Assembly: GCF_002967075.1 (NCBI RefSeq)
Contig: NZ_PUGE01000004.1
Coordinates: 186,001-250,000 of the forward strand
Length of the DNA: 64,000 nucleotides
From: Corynebacterium sp. J010B-136
GTDB taxonomy: Bacteria; Actinomycetota; Actinomycetes; Mycobacteriales; Mycobacteriaceae
Direction of reading: 5' to 3'
Both the position numbers and the translations under genes were made by a program. Shown piece by piece: positions 18,299-28,424 of the stretch (its first letter is position 1; each line of letters opens with the position of its first letter). A model generated the notes under the pieces. That model was not told where the DNA came from. It saw only the letters and a list, made by a program, of their open reading frames with translations, and made no database searches.

Positions 18299-20389
18299 TT
18301 AAGCATCTTGAATGCCGATATTTCCGTCGGTGCGCCATACCGTGACAACAGCTGGACGCGGGGTGGAGTTGCCACCGTCAGGCCAGTTGGAAGTTGGCTT
18401 TGCAAACGTCGCGTCGTCGGATTCGCCTGGATGCTGAACGTTGACCATCACGCGTTCATCGGTGACGATCGGACCACAGGTTTCTGCTCCAGCGGGAACG
18501 GTGAGGAAGCACTTGAGTTCACCGCGATTGTTGCCCTCGGTGGTTACGGCATAAAGACCATCGTTAGAGCCGAGAGCATTGCCATCGGTAGAAATCCACA
18601 TCAGACCGTGGTTATCGAAAGCCAAGTTATCGGGACAAGAGATAGGAGATACCTTCTCTTTATCAAAGCCGCCGAAATAAGTTGCTGCTTCCTTTGGATC
18701 ACCGCAGACGAGCAGTAGGTTCCAAGTGAAGGACTCGCCAGCGTGGTCGTCTTCGATTTCCATGACCAGGCCATTCTTATTTTCTTTGACCGGCGCCCAT
18801 TCCATTGGGTTTTCCTTGTTGCTATCGGCATTTTCACCGGTTGCACCGCGGTAGGAGTTGTTGGTCAACGCAACGTAGACCTTGGACGAGGTCGGGTGAA
18901 CTTCAATGTCTTCAGGGCGATCCATCTTGGTTGCTCCCACTTCATCGGCTGCTTCGCGGGTAAAGATTGCTACCTCTTCCGCGGTGAAACCATCAACGTG
19001 AGACTCATACTTTCCGTCTTCACAGGTCAAAAGCGGCTTCCAAGAGCCAGTGCCGTCGAAGGCGCCGTCTTCCGGCAAAACTCCAGAGCCGTCGATTTCT
19101 TCTTCGGGGGAGTTACCTTCCATGACTGCAACGTACAAAGTGCCGTTGTCCAAGATGGACATGTTGTGCTCGAGGTCGCCTTCGACCATCTTCTTGGAAG
19201 AGACGAATTTGTAGATGTACTCAAACCGGGAGTCATCACCGGAATAGCAGACGACTGTGCCGTCATCGGTGATATGAATGTTCCCAGCTTCGTGCTTGAA
19301 ACGGCCGTTAGCGGAGTGCTTAATTGGGGTGGACTCGGGATCAAAAGGATCGAATTCCACGATGTATCCAAACCGGTTGACCTCATTAGGGGTTTTGGAG
19401 ACATCAAAGCGGTCATCGAAGTTTTCCCACTTGCGGTCTGATGCTTCATCGCCGAAGCCAAAGCGTTCTAGAGATTTCTGGGTGCGTTCATCATCAGACT
19501 TGGCGTTAGCGAAGTACTGGTCAAAGTTTTCTTCACCTGACAAGATGGTGCCCCACGGAGTCACGCCACCTGCACAGTTATTCAGGGTGCCTAACACCGT
19601 CTCACCGGTGGGGTCAGCTTTGGTCTTAGTGTATTTAGAACCGGCAGCAGGGCCGACTAGTTTAAATGGCGTAGTAGCGGTGATACGACGGTTGAGAGGT
19701 CCAAACTCACGCTTGAGATCGCCGGAACCTTTGACTTTGGAGACTTCTAGAACTGTGAGGCCGTGACCTGCCCAACCAATTTTGACGTGTTCTTCTGAAG
19801 GATTCTCAGGATCATAGTCCGGGAACATTTGTGGCTCGGTGGTGTACTCGTGGGAGCAGACGTACACCATACGAGAGTCATCGCTTGGGTGTTCCAGTAG
19901 TCCAGCGAAGTCATTGTTGAAACCGAACTGCTTCTCAGCAGCCTCTGCGGTCTGATTCTGCACGTCAAACTCTGGAGCGCCCTCGATGACTGGGTCGCCC
20001 CAGGCGATGAGGATAGATTGCTCGTAGCCTTCTGGGATGACAATCGCGTCCTCAGTGTTCGGCTCCACTGGAGTAAATTGCATGCCCTTATCCGAGATGT
20101 GCTGTGAAGACGAACTTCCGGGCGTCCCAGTTGTAGACGTTGCCGCAGAAGAGCCGTTTGAACTTGGTGGAGCACATGCTGCTAAAGCGGCACCGCCGCC
20201 GACGGTGACAACGGCGAGCCCGCCTGCACGGAGCGCTTTACGCCGAGAAAATTGGTCACCGAAATACGGGTTGCTCGAGGTATTATCGCAGGCTCCAAAA
20301 CATGCATTGCCGCACTTATAGGTACAGGTCAAAGAAGAACGAGACGATGAAAATAGTGAACTTAGAAGGTTACGACCTTTGAGATCCAC
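18299..20389 (-). CDS. phoX: PhoX-family alkaline phosphatase, Tat-exported
   Basis: A 696-residue secreted phosphatase of the PhoX/DUF839 type, a calcium-dependent enzyme family releasing phosphate from organic esters. A twin-arginine motif SRRKALR is at residues 48-54, followed by a hydrophobic stretch and LAAC at 69-72, which could be a lipobox. About 45 residues precede the RR, including cysteine-rich TCTYKCGNACFGAC, which is unusual. Conserved body sequences include NNCAGGVTPWGTILSGEEN and CPDNLAFDNHGLMWISTDG. The start is GTG. The PhoR/PhoS-like system at 63-64 kb is a plausible regulator, but I saw no clear Pho box. Confidence 0.9.
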   Translation of the reverse strand: MDLKGRNLLSSLFSSSRSSLTCTYKCGNACFGACDNTSSNPYFGDQFSRRKALRAGGLAVVTVGGGAALAACAPPSSNGSSAATSTTGTPGSSSSQHISDKGMQFTPVEPNTEDAIVIPEGYEQSILIAWGDPVIEGAPEFDVQNQTAEAAEKQFGFNNDFAGLLEHPSDDSRMVYVCSHEYTTEPQMFPDYDPENPSEEHVKIGWAGHGLTVLEVSKVKGSGDLKREFGPLNRRITATTPFKLVGPAAGSKYTKTKADPTGETVLGTLNNCAGGVTPWGTILSGEENFDQYFANAKSDDERTQKSLERFGFGDEASDRKWENFDDRFDVSKTPNEVNRFGYIVEFDPFDPESTPIKHSANGRFKHEAGNIHITDDGTVVCYSGDDSRFEYIYKFVSSKKMVEGDLEHNMSILDNGTLYVAVMEGNSPEEEIDGSGVLPEDGAFDGTGSWKPLLTCEDGKYESHVDGFTAEEVAIFTREAADEVGATKMDRPEDIEVHPTSSKVYVALTNNSYRGATGENADSNKENPMEWAPVKENKNGLVMEIEDDHAGESFTWNLLLVCGDPKEAATYFGGFDKEKVSPISCPDNLAFDNHGLMWISTDGNALGSNDGLYAVTTEGNNRGELKCFLTVPAGAETCGPIVTDERVMVNVQHPGESDDATFAKPTSNWPDGGNSTPRPAVVTVWRTDGNIGIQDA

Positions 20390-20599
20390 GAAACTAGCTC
20401 CAGTCTGAAAACATAAAAAGTGTGAAGATCTTTGTCTGGGGAGGACGCATCTAAACTAGATACTTCAGTTGACCTAATGAAGAATTTGAGATGACACTTA
20501 GATGAATTAACTTTCCTGTGGTCGAGGTCTGTCCATACTTAAGGTCGAAAGTCCTGCTTGGCCTGTATTTAACGTGGGTGTGGTTGATCGACTAACCTT

Positions 20600-22189
20600 G
20601 TGGACGTGAGCGAGCAGAAGAAAAATACTCAGACCCCAGACGTTCCCGAGCAGCTGCGGATCCGCCGCGATAAGCGCGCCCGCCTGCTAGACAACGGCAT
20701 CGAGGCTTATCCCGTTAGCGTAAAGCGCACCATTTCTTTGCGCGATCTGCGTGGCCAGTACCAGGTGCTTGCAGAAAATGAGTCTGCAGGCGATGCAGAC
20801 GGCGTGACTTACTTGGAAGTCGGCCAGGAAACCCAGGATGTTGTTTCCATCGCCGGCCGTCTTATCTTTATGCGCAATACCGGCAAGCTGTGCTTTGCCA
20901 CCTTGCAAGATGGTGACGGCACCCAGGTGCAAGCGATGCTGTCGCTTGCCGAGGTCGGCGAGGAATCCCTAGCTGCATGGAAGGCTGACGTTGACTTGGG
21001 AGATTTTATCTCCGTAACTGGTCGCGTAATTTCTTCTCGCCGCGGTGAGCTCTCCGTCATGGCGAGTGAATGGCAGATGGCTGCTAAGTCGCTGCGCCCA
21101 ATGCCAGTGGCATTTGCGGATATGGCAGAAGATACGCGCGTGAGACAGCGCTACAATGACTTGATTCTGCGTGAAGAAGCTCGTAAGAACGCCATGACCC
21201 GCATTAAGGTCATTCGCGCCTTGCGTCACCACTTAGAAGATGACGGTTTCAATGAGATTGAAACCCCAATGCTGCAGACCCTGCACGGTGGCGCAGCAGC
21301 GCGCCCATTCGTCACGCACTCTAACGCGCTCGATATCGATCTGTACTTGCGTATCGCACCTGAGCTTTTCCTCAAGAGGGCTGTCGTTGGTGGTATCGAC
21401 AAGGTCTTTGAGATCAACCGCAACTTCCGTAATGAGGGCATCGATAAGTCCCACTCCCCGGAGTTTGCGATGTTGGAGATTTATGATGCCTGGAGCGACT
21501 ACAACGGCATTGCTAAGACCATTAAGGATTCCATCCAAGCGGTAGCTTCGGAAGTCTTTGGATCGCATGTTGTCACGCTTGCCGATGGCACCGAATATGA
21601 CCTCGGTGGCGAAACCTGGCCAGAGATTGAAATGTACCCATCTCTGAATGAGGCACTGCAGAAGAAGTTCCCAGGCCAAAAGGAAGTCACCATTGACTCC
21701 ACCGTCGAAGAGCTCAAGGAACTAGCCAAGGTTGTTGGCCTGGATGTTCCAAAGGACGGCGGCTGGGGCCACGGCAAGTTGGTTGAAGAAATCTGGGAGC
21801 TTTTGTGCGAAGGCCAGCTGGAAGGCCCAATATTTGTTAAGCACTTCCCAGTGGAGACCTCACCTTTGACCCGTTCACACCGCAGCGAACCAGGCGTTAC
21901 CGAGAAGTGGGACCTGTACGTCCGCGGCTTTGAGTTGGCAACAGGCTACTCCGAGCTTGTCGATCCAGTCATTCAGCGCGAGCGCTTCGAAGACCAGGCG
22001 CGCCTAGCTGCAGCCGGTGACGACGAAGCTATGGTTCTGGACGAGGAATTTCTTTCAGCCATGGAACAGGGCATGCCGCCAACAGGCGGTGCCGGAATGG
22101 GCATCGATCGCCTGCTCATGGCACTGACTGGCTTGGGCATCCGCGAGACCGTACTCTTCCCGTTGGTGAAACCTGAATCACAGAACTAG
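20600..22189 (+). CDS. lysS: lysyl-tRNA synthetase (class II)
   Basis: A 529-residue cytoplasmic enzyme charging tRNA-Lys. An N-terminal OB fold (about 55-160) is followed by the class II core: motif 2 region around [20 protein letters not shown] and motif 3 [15 protein letters not shown] near the C-terminus. The start is GTG 20600 (GTG 20606 is also possible). It is transcribed divergently from phoX. Confidence 0.95.
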   Translation: MDVSEQKKNTQTPDVPEQLRIRRDKRARLLDNGIEAYPVSVKRTISLRDLRGQYQVLAENESAGDADGVTYLEVGQETQDVVSIAGRLIFMRNTGKLCFATLQDGDGTQVQAMLSLAEVGEESLAAWKADVDLGDFISVTGRVISSRRGELSVMASEWQMAAKSLRPMPVAFADMAEDTRVRQRYNDLILREEARKNAMTRIKVIRALRHHLEDDGFNEIETPMLQTLHGGAAARPFVTHSNALDIDLYLRIAPELFLKRAVVGGIDKVFEINRNFRNEGIDKSHSPEFAMLEIYDAWSDYNGIAKTIKDSIQAVASEVFGSHVVTLADGTEYDLGGETWPEIEMYPSLNEALQKKFPGQKEVTIDSTVEELKELAKVVGLDVPKDGGWGHGKLVEEIWELLCEGQLEGPIFVKHFPVETSPLTRSHRSEPGVTEKWDLYVRGFELATGYSELVDPVIQRERFEDQARLAAAGDDEAMVLDEEFLSAMEQGMPPTGGAGMGIDRLLMALTGLGIRETVLFPLVKPESQN

Positions 22190-22252
22190 CGCTTAAACCT
22201 TTAATCAATTAGGGTAGTTCGTGACATATCAACTATCGAAAGGTTTTTGCTA

Positions 22253-22804
22253 ATGAAGGTCGGAATTGTTCTTGGTTCAATCCGTGAAGGTCGTATGGGT
22301 GAAGGCGTTGCACGCTGGGTTAATGACTTAGCTCAGGGCCGCGACACCGGCGTTGAGTACGAGCTGGTGGACTTGAAGGAATTTAACGTTCCACTGCTGG
22401 AGAGCCCAGTTATCCCAGGCGCCGCTAACAAGCAGTACGATAACGAGCAGGTTCAGGCATGGTCTGACAAGATCGATTCCTTCGATGGCTTTATCTTCGT
22501 TACCCCTGAGTACAACCACTCCGTTCCGGGTGGCTTCAAGAATGCCTTTGATGCTTTGGGTTCCGAGTGGTTCGGCAAAGCAGTAGCCTTTGCTGGATAC
22601 GGTGCTTCCGGCGGCGTTCGCGCTATCGAAGCATGGCGTCTGATTGTGTCTAACTTCCAGATGCTGCAGGTTCGTGCAGCGCTAGAGTTCAACCTGTTCA
22701 CCGAGTTTAACGAGAACGGCTTTGCTCCAGCTGACCGCAAGATTGAAGAAGCGGCCAACCTGTTTACCGACCTTGAAGCAATGCTCAAGAAGGTTCACGC
22801 TTAA
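22253..22804 (+). CDS. NADPH-dependent FMN reductase family flavoprotein
   Basis: A 183-residue flavodoxin-like protein. VLGSIREGRMGEGVARW near the N-terminus binds FMN phosphate, and TPEYNHSVPGGFKNAFD is the family signature. ATG 22253 follows GAAAGG; an in-frame TTG 6 nt earlier is less likely. Such enzymes reduce FMN, quinones or azo compounds with NAD(P)H; the physiological substrate is not apparent. It is closed by the strong terminator at 22820. Confidence 0.9.
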   Translation: MKVGIVLGSIREGRMGEGVARWVNDLAQGRDTGVEYELVDLKEFNVPLLESPVIPGAANKQYDNEQVQAWSDKIDSFDGFIFVTPEYNHSVPGGFKNAFDALGSEWFGKAVAFAGYGASGGVRAIEAWRLIVSNFQMLQVRAALEFNLFTEFNENGFAPADRKIEEAANLFTDLEAMLKKVHA

Positions 22805-22819
22805 AGTTCTAAGGCATTA

Positions 22820-22865
22820 AAAAGCCGCGGGTAGCAATCACGTACGATTGCTGCCCGCGGCTTTT
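22820..22865. terminator. bidirectional rho-independent terminator
   Basis: A 20-bp stem (22820-22839 with 22846-22865, one G-T mismatch) around a 6-nt loop, with A-run and T-run flanks. It serves both the FMN reductase gene and the convergent CAP-domain gene. Confidence 0.9.
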
Positions 22866-22892
22866 GCTTTAAGGGCCTGAAGCTTTTATAAA

Positions 22893-23432
22893 TTAGCGCA
22901 TGTAGTTTGTCACTACCCACATGCGGCCATCAGAGCTATAAGCAACGCCCACACCGATCTGGTTGAAGTAGGGGTCTGCCTGATTCTGGCGGTGGGATGG
23001 CGAATTGTGCCATGCTTGGACTACTTCCTGGGTAGAGGCGCCGCGCCAGTTCTGGTGAACATTCTCGCCGCCTTCCTTCCAGCCTGCTGGGTACTGCTTC
23101 AGGTAATTCGGGTTGTGTGCCGGAACGCCGGTACGAGCCATGTGATTAGCCCAGCGCTGTGCGATGCTATCGAGCTGCGGATTAGGTGCCACTGGCGCTA
23201 CGCCGTGGCGGATGCGGTACTCATTGATAGCTAAGTAGACAGACTGGGTGTTGACTACGTTGCTAGAGGACGGTGGTGTAGCAGCGTTCGCCGTGGCGGT
23301 AATTGACTGCGAAGAGCCACCGACGTGAGCACCAATAGACTGCACAACGTCTTGGACGCCGCCGGTAAGGCTACCCGTCGCGGCTGTTATAACGGCGACG
23401 ATGCCAGCGATCTGAGTTTGAATAGCGTTCAT
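22893..23432 (-). CDS. secreted CAP-domain (SCP/PR1-like) protein
   Basis: A 179-residue exported protein. An N-terminal hydrophobic stretch (about 8-25) is a signal or anchor. After a Ser/Thr-rich linker, residues about 62-179 form a CAP domain with INEYRIRHGVAPV, WANHMARTG, GENVHQNW, HNSPSHRQN and the C-terminal VVTNYMR. CAP domains are extracellular binding modules, often for lipids; the ligand is unknown. Monocistronic by position. Confidence 0.88.
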   Translation of the reverse strand: MNAIQTQIAGIVAVITAATGSLTGGVQDVVQSIGAHVGGSSQSITATANAATPPSSSNVVNTQSVYLAINEYRIRHGVAPVAPNPQLDSIAQRWANHMARTGVPAHNPNYLKQYPAGWKEGGENVHQNWRGASTQEVVQAWHNSPSHRQNQADPYFNQIGVGVAYSSDGRMWVVTNYMR

Positions 23433-23834
23433 CGAATTCGCTCCACTCGAACCCTGCCTGTAACTGCCGCGAAGATAAAGTGCGGTAGCGCAAGGGGTTC
23501 GTTATTTAATCGTTATCAAGGTCTATAAAGGAACCTTAGAACCGAATAAAAACAGGTGCGAGCAACAGGGGTAATCAAGGGGTACACTACTGTGACCTGT
23601 GTGTTTGCGTGTTGTTCATGTGGTTAGAGAGGTTTATTTTCGGCTCATGTTCGAGGGGCGAAAAAGGGCGCTTTCCGCTTCGGGATTTGACCCAATGCTT
23701 AAGATTTTCACCCTCCGGCTTATAGTCATTGAGTGCTAATGATGGAAAAATTAGCGAATATGAGTTAGCGATTGAACGGAGCACGACGCGTGAAAAACAT
23801 TGCGTTGAGTGCTCCTCACGGAGGTATGGAAAGC
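23433..23834. other. intergenic region upstream of the CAP gene and crtB
   Basis: About 400 bases with no convincing gene. A 65-codon minus-strand frame at 23587-23784 has no coding features. TTAGCGA occurs at 23751-23757 and again at 23765-23771, 14 bases apart, just upstream of crtB, with a related GCTAAT at 23735-23740. This could be an operator for a carotenoid regulator. GTG 23790 with ACGGAG upstream is an alternative crtB start inside this stretch. Confidence 0.4.
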
Positions 23835-24737
23835 ATGTCGGGTGCCTGGCAGGAACAGCCTGCTAAGTTGTTGCACCACTATGACCGCTCCGCACAGCAT
23901 GCAGCGCATGAGATTATTCGTCGCTACTCCAGCAGCTTTTTCCTAGCTTCTAATTTGCTGCGCGGTCATGTGAAAACCGATATCCGCAGTTTGTACGCAG
24001 TAGTGCGCATCGCCGATGAGATTGTGGACGGTGCCGGATATGGCGCAGGCCTTAGCACCGAGCAGTGCAAAGAGCTCCTAGATGAATATGAGCGCAAGGT
24101 CCTTGCAGCTCCACAGCAACGCCTACATAGCGATCCGGTGCTGCATGCTTATGCCATCTCAGCGCGCCGCTGTGGATTTACCGATGAGCACCTCGTTGCG
24201 TTTTTTGCCTCGATGCGCAGAGACCTAGAAAAACAGACCTGCAATAAACAACAAGAATTTGATGCCTATATCTATGGCTCCGCCGAAGTTATTGGCCTAT
24301 TGTGCCTGCAAGTCTTTTTAGTTGGGCGCAAGCCAAGTGCTGATGCACGCTTGTCGATGGAACATGGGGCGCGCAAACTGGGAGCGGCATTTCAAAAGAT
24401 TAACTTCTTGCGCGATATCGCCAATGACACTGAATTCCTTGGTCGGCAGTACTTTCCGCAGCTCAAAGACAATGACTTAGATGATGCGATTAAAGCAGAA
24501 CTTGTAGCTGATATCCGCACTGATTTAGATACCGCACGCCGCAGCATTTTCTACTTGCCTCTCGATGCCCGGCTGGGAGTAATAGCCGCCCTAGAGATTT
24601 TTAGCGAGCTGACAAAAGACATTGACCGGATAAACGCTGCAGAGCTGCTTAAGACTCGCGTTAGTTTGTCACCTGCACGTAAGGCACTGGTTTTAAGCCG
24701 CGTTCCTCGCATCGCATGGTCTAGAAAGAACAACTAG
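23835..24737 (+). CDS. crtB: phytoene synthase
   Basis: Joins two geranylgeranyl diphosphates into phytoene. The 300-residue product (from ATG 23835, chosen for GGAGG ten bases upstream) shows both aspartate-rich motifs: RIADEIVD and FLRDIANDTE, with SSSFFLAS and YIYGSAEVIGL around them. GTG 23790 and ATG 23826 are possible longer starts. crtI follows 6 nt after the stop, so the pair forms an operon. No crtE, cyclase or elongase gene is in the window. Confidence 0.9.
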   Translation: MSGAWQEQPAKLLHHYDRSAQHAAHEIIRRYSSSFFLASNLLRGHVKTDIRSLYAVVRIADEIVDGAGYGAGLSTEQCKELLDEYERKVLAAPQQRLHSDPVLHAYAISARRCGFTDEHLVAFFASMRRDLEKQTCNKQQEFDAYIYGSAEVIGLLCLQVFLVGRKPSADARLSMEHGARKLGAAFQKINFLRDIANDTEFLGRQYFPQLKDNDLDDAIKAELVADIRTDLDTARRSIFYLPLDARLGVIAALEIFSELTKDIDRINAAELLKTRVSLSPARKALVLSRVPRIAWSRKNN

Positions 24738-24743
24738 GAACTT

Positions 24744-26420
24744 ATGGAAAAGCAATCAGCGGTTGTCATTGGGGCCGGCGTTGCAGGCCTTGCCACGGCT
24801 ACCTTATTAAGTCGTGAGGGATACCAAGTTACGGTTATCGATCGCCTTGATAAGCCAGGTGGGCGCGCCGGGGAGTTTACGACTACCGATGCCCCAGGCT
24901 TTCGCTGGGATGCCGGCCCCAGCTGGTATCTGATGCCCGAAGCTTTCGATCACTTCTATGCGCTGTGCGGCACAAGTACCCAAGAGCAATTGGAGTTAAT
25001 CGATCTCAGGCCTGCCTACCGAGTAATTTCGGAGCCTGCTGACCCGCACTCCCCAGAACTACTAGATATCAGTCCCGAAACGGTCATCGATACCTTCGAA
25101 AAGATTGAGCCAGGTGCAGGGAAGCGTCTGGCACAGTATCTGGAAAATGCGACATTGGTGTATGAAGTCGCAATTCATAAATTTCTCTATAATAATTTCA
25201 CGCGACCGCTCAACCTCATGACGAGCGAAATGATTGTGCATGCGCGCTTGTTGGCCATCTTGCTCACGCGCAGTCTTGATGCTTATGCCAAAACCGTTGC
25301 CCGCGATATTCGCTTGCAGCAGGTCTTAAGCTATCCGGCGGTTTTCTTATCCACGCAGCCGAAGCAAGCGCCAGCGCTGTATTCCCTGATGAGTCACACG
25401 GACCTTATCCAGGGACCGAAGTACCCGCGTGGAGGCTTTACTGCGGTCGTTGAGTCTTTGATCAACCTCGCGCGCGACAACGGTGTGCATTTTGAATTGG
25501 GCACGGAAGCCACAGAGATAGTCACCTTCGGGAAAGTACAACGCGGCCAACATAAGCTTTCGTCCAAGACCCGTGTAAACCCACGGGTGAGGGGAGTGCG
25601 CGTACGGGAGGGGGAGACTACCAGGCTGATTCCGGCAGATATCGTGGTCTCCGCAGCAGATTTGAAACACACGGAAACTAAGCTTTTGCCGCCACACTTG
25701 CGTACTTATCCCGAAAAGTACTGGGACAGCCGTGACCCTGGTTTGGGAACGGTCCTTATCTATGCCGGGGTGAAAGGAAAGCTCCCGGAGCTAGCCCATC
25801 ATTCTTTGCTTTTAAGCAAGGACTGGGACACAGACTTTGACGCTGTCTTTGGTAAAGATGATTCCGCACTCGACTCAAAGTGGTCGCGGTCGATGTATGT
25901 CTCGAAGACCTCCGCAACCGATGACAACGTGGCTCCTGAAGGCTATGAAAATCTCTTCGTGCTCATTCCCACCGCTGCAGAGCCAGATCTGGGCCACGGT
26001 AATGCTTTTCTAGAAGCCGCCGAGGATTCCGGCGCCAGCGACAGCATGGAAGTACGTGAAGAAGATCCGCGAGTGCGGGACATCGCAAAGCAAGCGATCG
26101 ACGTCATCGCACGCTGGGCAGGAATTGAAGATTTAGCTTCGCGAATCGTGATTTCCAAAACCGTTGGGCCACAAGATTTCGCGCAGCGCTTTAACGCTTG
26201 GGATGGTGGGGCGATTGGTCCTGCGCATACTTTGACGCAGTCAGCGTTTTTCCGCGGCAAGAATATCTCCTCCAAGGTCGATAACCTGTATTACGCTGGG
26301 GCAACCACCGTTCCGGGTGTGGGCGTGCCGCTGTGTTTAATCTCTGCAGAAAATATCATCAAGCGGCTACGCGAAGACCACACGACGGGGCCCTTGCCTA
26401 CTGCGTCGAGATTTTATTAA
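24744..26420 (+). CDS. crtI: phytoene desaturase (CrtI-type)
   Basis: A 558-residue FAD enzyme introducing double bases into phytoene to give lycopene or a related polyene. The dinucleotide fold is VVIGAGVAGLATATLLSREG at the N-terminus followed by GGRAGEF. The C-terminus has NLYYAGATTVPGVGVPLCL, the bacterial CrtI signature. It is slightly longer than common CrtI (about 500-550 residues). It is translated from ATG 24744 just behind crtB; the end product depends on genes elsewhere. Confidence 0.92.
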   Translation: MEKQSAVVIGAGVAGLATATLLSREGYQVTVIDRLDKPGGRAGEFTTTDAPGFRWDAGPSWYLMPEAFDHFYALCGTSTQEQLELIDLRPAYRVISEPADPHSPELLDISPETVIDTFEKIEPGAGKRLAQYLENATLVYEVAIHKFLYNNFTRPLNLMTSEMIVHARLLAILLTRSLDAYAKTVARDIRLQQVLSYPAVFLSTQPKQAPALYSLMSHTDLIQGPKYPRGGFTAVVESLINLARDNGVHFELGTEATEIVTFGKVQRGQHKLSSKTRVNPRVRGVRVREGETTRLIPADIVVSAADLKHTETKLLPPHLRTYPEKYWDSRDPGLGTVLIYAGVKGKLPELAHHSLLLSKDWDTDFDAVFGKDDSALDSKWSRSMYVSKTSATDDNVAPEGYENLFVLIPTAAEPDLGHGNAFLEAAEDSGASDSMEVREEDPRVRDIAKQAIDVIARWAGIEDLASRIVISKTVGPQDFAQRFNAWDGGAIGPAHTLTQSAFFRGKNISSKVDNLYYAGATTVPGVGVPLCLISAENIIKRLREDHTTGPLPTASRFY

Positions 26421-26750
26421 GCCTGAATCACGGTAGTGGCTTCGGTGGGCTGCTGAACGTGCACCACACACTCGGGTTACTTCCGTGTTTTCAGTTACAA
26501 CTTTTCGCTGCGGGTACCGAAATGGAAGAAAAATCACTAAGGTCTTGTTAGCTCTAAAGCGGTTGAAGTTCTTATTTTTCATGAACAGAACTTTGGATTG
26601 AAATCCCGCATGGGCACTTTTTGCTTTAAGGCCCGCTTCCTACATTTTTGGGTGGTGGTGTCTATTTCCCCTTATTTAAGTGGTCGAACCTTCACCCGTG
26701 GGTGAAGTGTCTTTAAATAAATACATGTTTAGTTGAGAAAGAAAATTTGC
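26421..26750. promoter_or_regulatory. intergenic region with operator-like palindrome before MFS gene
   Basis: No gene is visible. CTTCACCC (26690-26697) and GGGTGAAG (26700-26707) form a perfect 8-bp inverted repeat around GT, about 45 bases before the MFS start. It is nested inside a looser TTATTTAAG ... CTTTAAATAA repeat (about 26670-26720). This looks like a repressor operator with the AT-rich part as -10. No dedicated regulator gene is adjacent. Confidence 0.45.
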
Positions 26751-28223
26751 GTGGCACAGAATAATTTCCCTGCAGCTCCTACTGCAGCTGCCCCAGAAAA
26801 AATGTCCGCGGACGTAAAGATCACTTTGGCTGTCTTGGTTGCAGCAGCGACCATCATGATCTTGAATGAAACCTCCCTCTCGGTCGCACTACCCGCGATT
26901 ATGGCGGAATATCAGGTGCCAGCAACTATTGTGCAGTGGCTACTGACCGGCTTCATGCTGACCATGGCTGTGGTTATCCCTACGACTGGTTTCGTCATTG
27001 AGCGTTTTACCACCCGCCAGGTGTTTATTACCGCCTGTCTGCTCTTTATCGTTGGCACCATGGTGGCAGCGCTAGCACCAGCCTTTATCTTCCTGCTTGC
27101 TGGCCGCGTTGTGCAAGCAGCCGGTACCGCATTGGTTATTCCACTGCTTATGACGGTGACCATGACTTTGGTTCCCCGTCAGCGCCGTGGTTCCGTGATG
27201 GGCATTATCGCCATTGTTATTTCCGTGGCACCAGCACTCGGGCCCACAGTTGGTGGCGCGATTGTTAACTCCATGACTTGGCACTGGGTATTTTGGCTCA
27301 TGGTGCCATTGATTGCGCTGGTGCTGCTTGGCGGCTGGTGGAAATTGCGCAACGTCGGCGAGAACCGCAACGTACCGCTGGATGTACTGTCCTTCTTCCT
27401 ATCTGCTTTCGCTTTCGGTGGGCTGATCTACGCATTGTCGTCGATTGAATCGATGCTGGCTGGTGAAGGCACAGTTGCTCTTATCATTCTGGCTATCGGC
27501 GTTGTATCCCTCGTGCTTTTCGTTCTGCGTCAGCTCCAGTTGGGTAAGAAAGATAAAGCCTTCTTGGACCTGCGTCCTTTTGCTATCCGTAACTTCACCC
27601 TCGCCGTTTCTGTCATCTTGGTTTCCTTCGGCGCGATGTTGGGCTTTGCCACCGTCTTGCCTATCTACCTGCAGACTTCTTTGGGCGTTACCGCGCTGGT
27701 GACTGGTCTCGTGGTCATGCCAGGTGGTGTCCTACAGGCGATTATGTCGCCATTTGTAGGCCGTCTCTTTGACTCTTATGGTCCTTTCCCGCTGGCCATT
27801 CCAGGTGCCATCTTGATGCTCGCGGGCGTTGGTTCCATGATCTTGCTCAATGAGCATTCCGCAGTGTGGATGGTTATCTGCATGCACGTGTCCTTCTCCG
27901 TCGGCATGGCCATGATGATGACCCCGATGATGACCACGGCATTGAGCTCTTTGCCAGATAATCTTTACAGCCACGGCTCTGCTGGCATGAACACCTTGCA
28001 GCAGCTTGCCGGTGCAACCGGTACCGCGATCCTCGTCGTCTTCTTGACTCGCGGCACCATCGCAGGCACCGAAGCAGGTCTGTCAGAGGCCGCCGCAACC
28101 GCGCAAGGCTCCACCATGGCGTTTACCTTCGCCGCAGCGTGCATGGTGATCGTCGTGTGCTTGGTGCCATTTGTAAAGCGCGTCAACAATGAACCGGAAC
28201 ACGTAGAAGTACCGGCTGCGTAG
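26751..28223 (+). CDS. MFS drug/metabolite exporter, DHA2 (EmrB/QacA) type
   Basis: A 490-residue membrane protein with about 14 hydrophobic helices. Motif A-like FVIERFTTRQVF follows TM2, and VVQAAGTALVIPLLM, PRQRRGSVMG and LGPTVGGAIVNSMTWHWVF are typical of the DHA2 group. GTG 26751 is preferred (AGAAAG upstream) over TTG 26733. Substrate is unknown. It follows crtBI but after 330 bases and a palindrome, so it is probably a separate unit. Confidence 0.88.
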   Translation: MAQNNFPAAPTAAAPEKMSADVKITLAVLVAAATIMILNETSLSVALPAIMAEYQVPATIVQWLLTGFMLTMAVVIPTTGFVIERFTTRQVFITACLLFIVGTMVAALAPAFIFLLAGRVVQAAGTALVIPLLMTVTMTLVPRQRRGSVMGIIAIVISVAPALGPTVGGAIVNSMTWHWVFWLMVPLIALVLLGGWWKLRNVGENRNVPLDVLSFFLSAFAFGGLIYALSSIESMLAGEGTVALIILAIGVVSLVLFVLRQLQLGKKDKAFLDLRPFAIRNFTLAVSVILVSFGAMLGFATVLPIYLQTSLGVTALVTGLVVMPGGVLQAIMSPFVGRLFDSYGPFPLAIPGAILMLAGVGSMILLNEHSAVWMVICMHVSFSVGMAMMMTPMMTTALSSLPDNLYSHGSAGMNTLQQLAGATGTAILVVFLTRGTIAGTEAGLSEAAATAQGSTMAFTFAAACMVIVVCLVPFVKRVNNEPEHVEVPAA

Positions 28224-28239
28224 AACCTTCACTTTCCCC

Positions 28240-28303
28240 GCCGGTATCGGTAAGCCCCAGCTTCGCACAAGCCGAAAGCATTGCTTATCGATGCCGGCTT
28301 TTT
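28240..28303 (+). terminator. rho-independent terminator after MFS gene
   Basis: A 16-bp imperfect stem (28240-28255 with 28283-28298) with a 27-nt loop, followed by TTTTT. Confidence 0.75.
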
Positions 28304-28358
28304 CATGCCCAATTCCCGCCACAAAAATTCATCAATTATGGCAGTTTTCCAACCTGTT

Positions 28359-28369
28359 CGCTACCGGCG
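28359..28369. promoter_or_regulatory. candidate ClgR operator upstream of clpC
   Basis: CGCTACCGGCG matches the ClgR core CGCYNANRGCG except at one position (C for A). It lies about 136 nt before the clpC ATG. ClgR activates clp genes in C. glutamicum; its use here is inference. Confidence 0.4.
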
Positions 28370-28424
28370 TACACCCTTATGACCTGCTGAAATGATTGAA
28401 AACAGCTTTGTTGTTGAGCGGAGG

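Noticed and set aside
18743..19441. 232-codon plus-strand frame opposite phoX
   Set aside because: Lies wholly inside phoX on the other strand; no recognisable domain.
23587..23784. 65-codon minus-strand frame in the crtB upstream region
   Set aside because: No ribosome-binding site or family features, and it overlaps the probable crtB control region.
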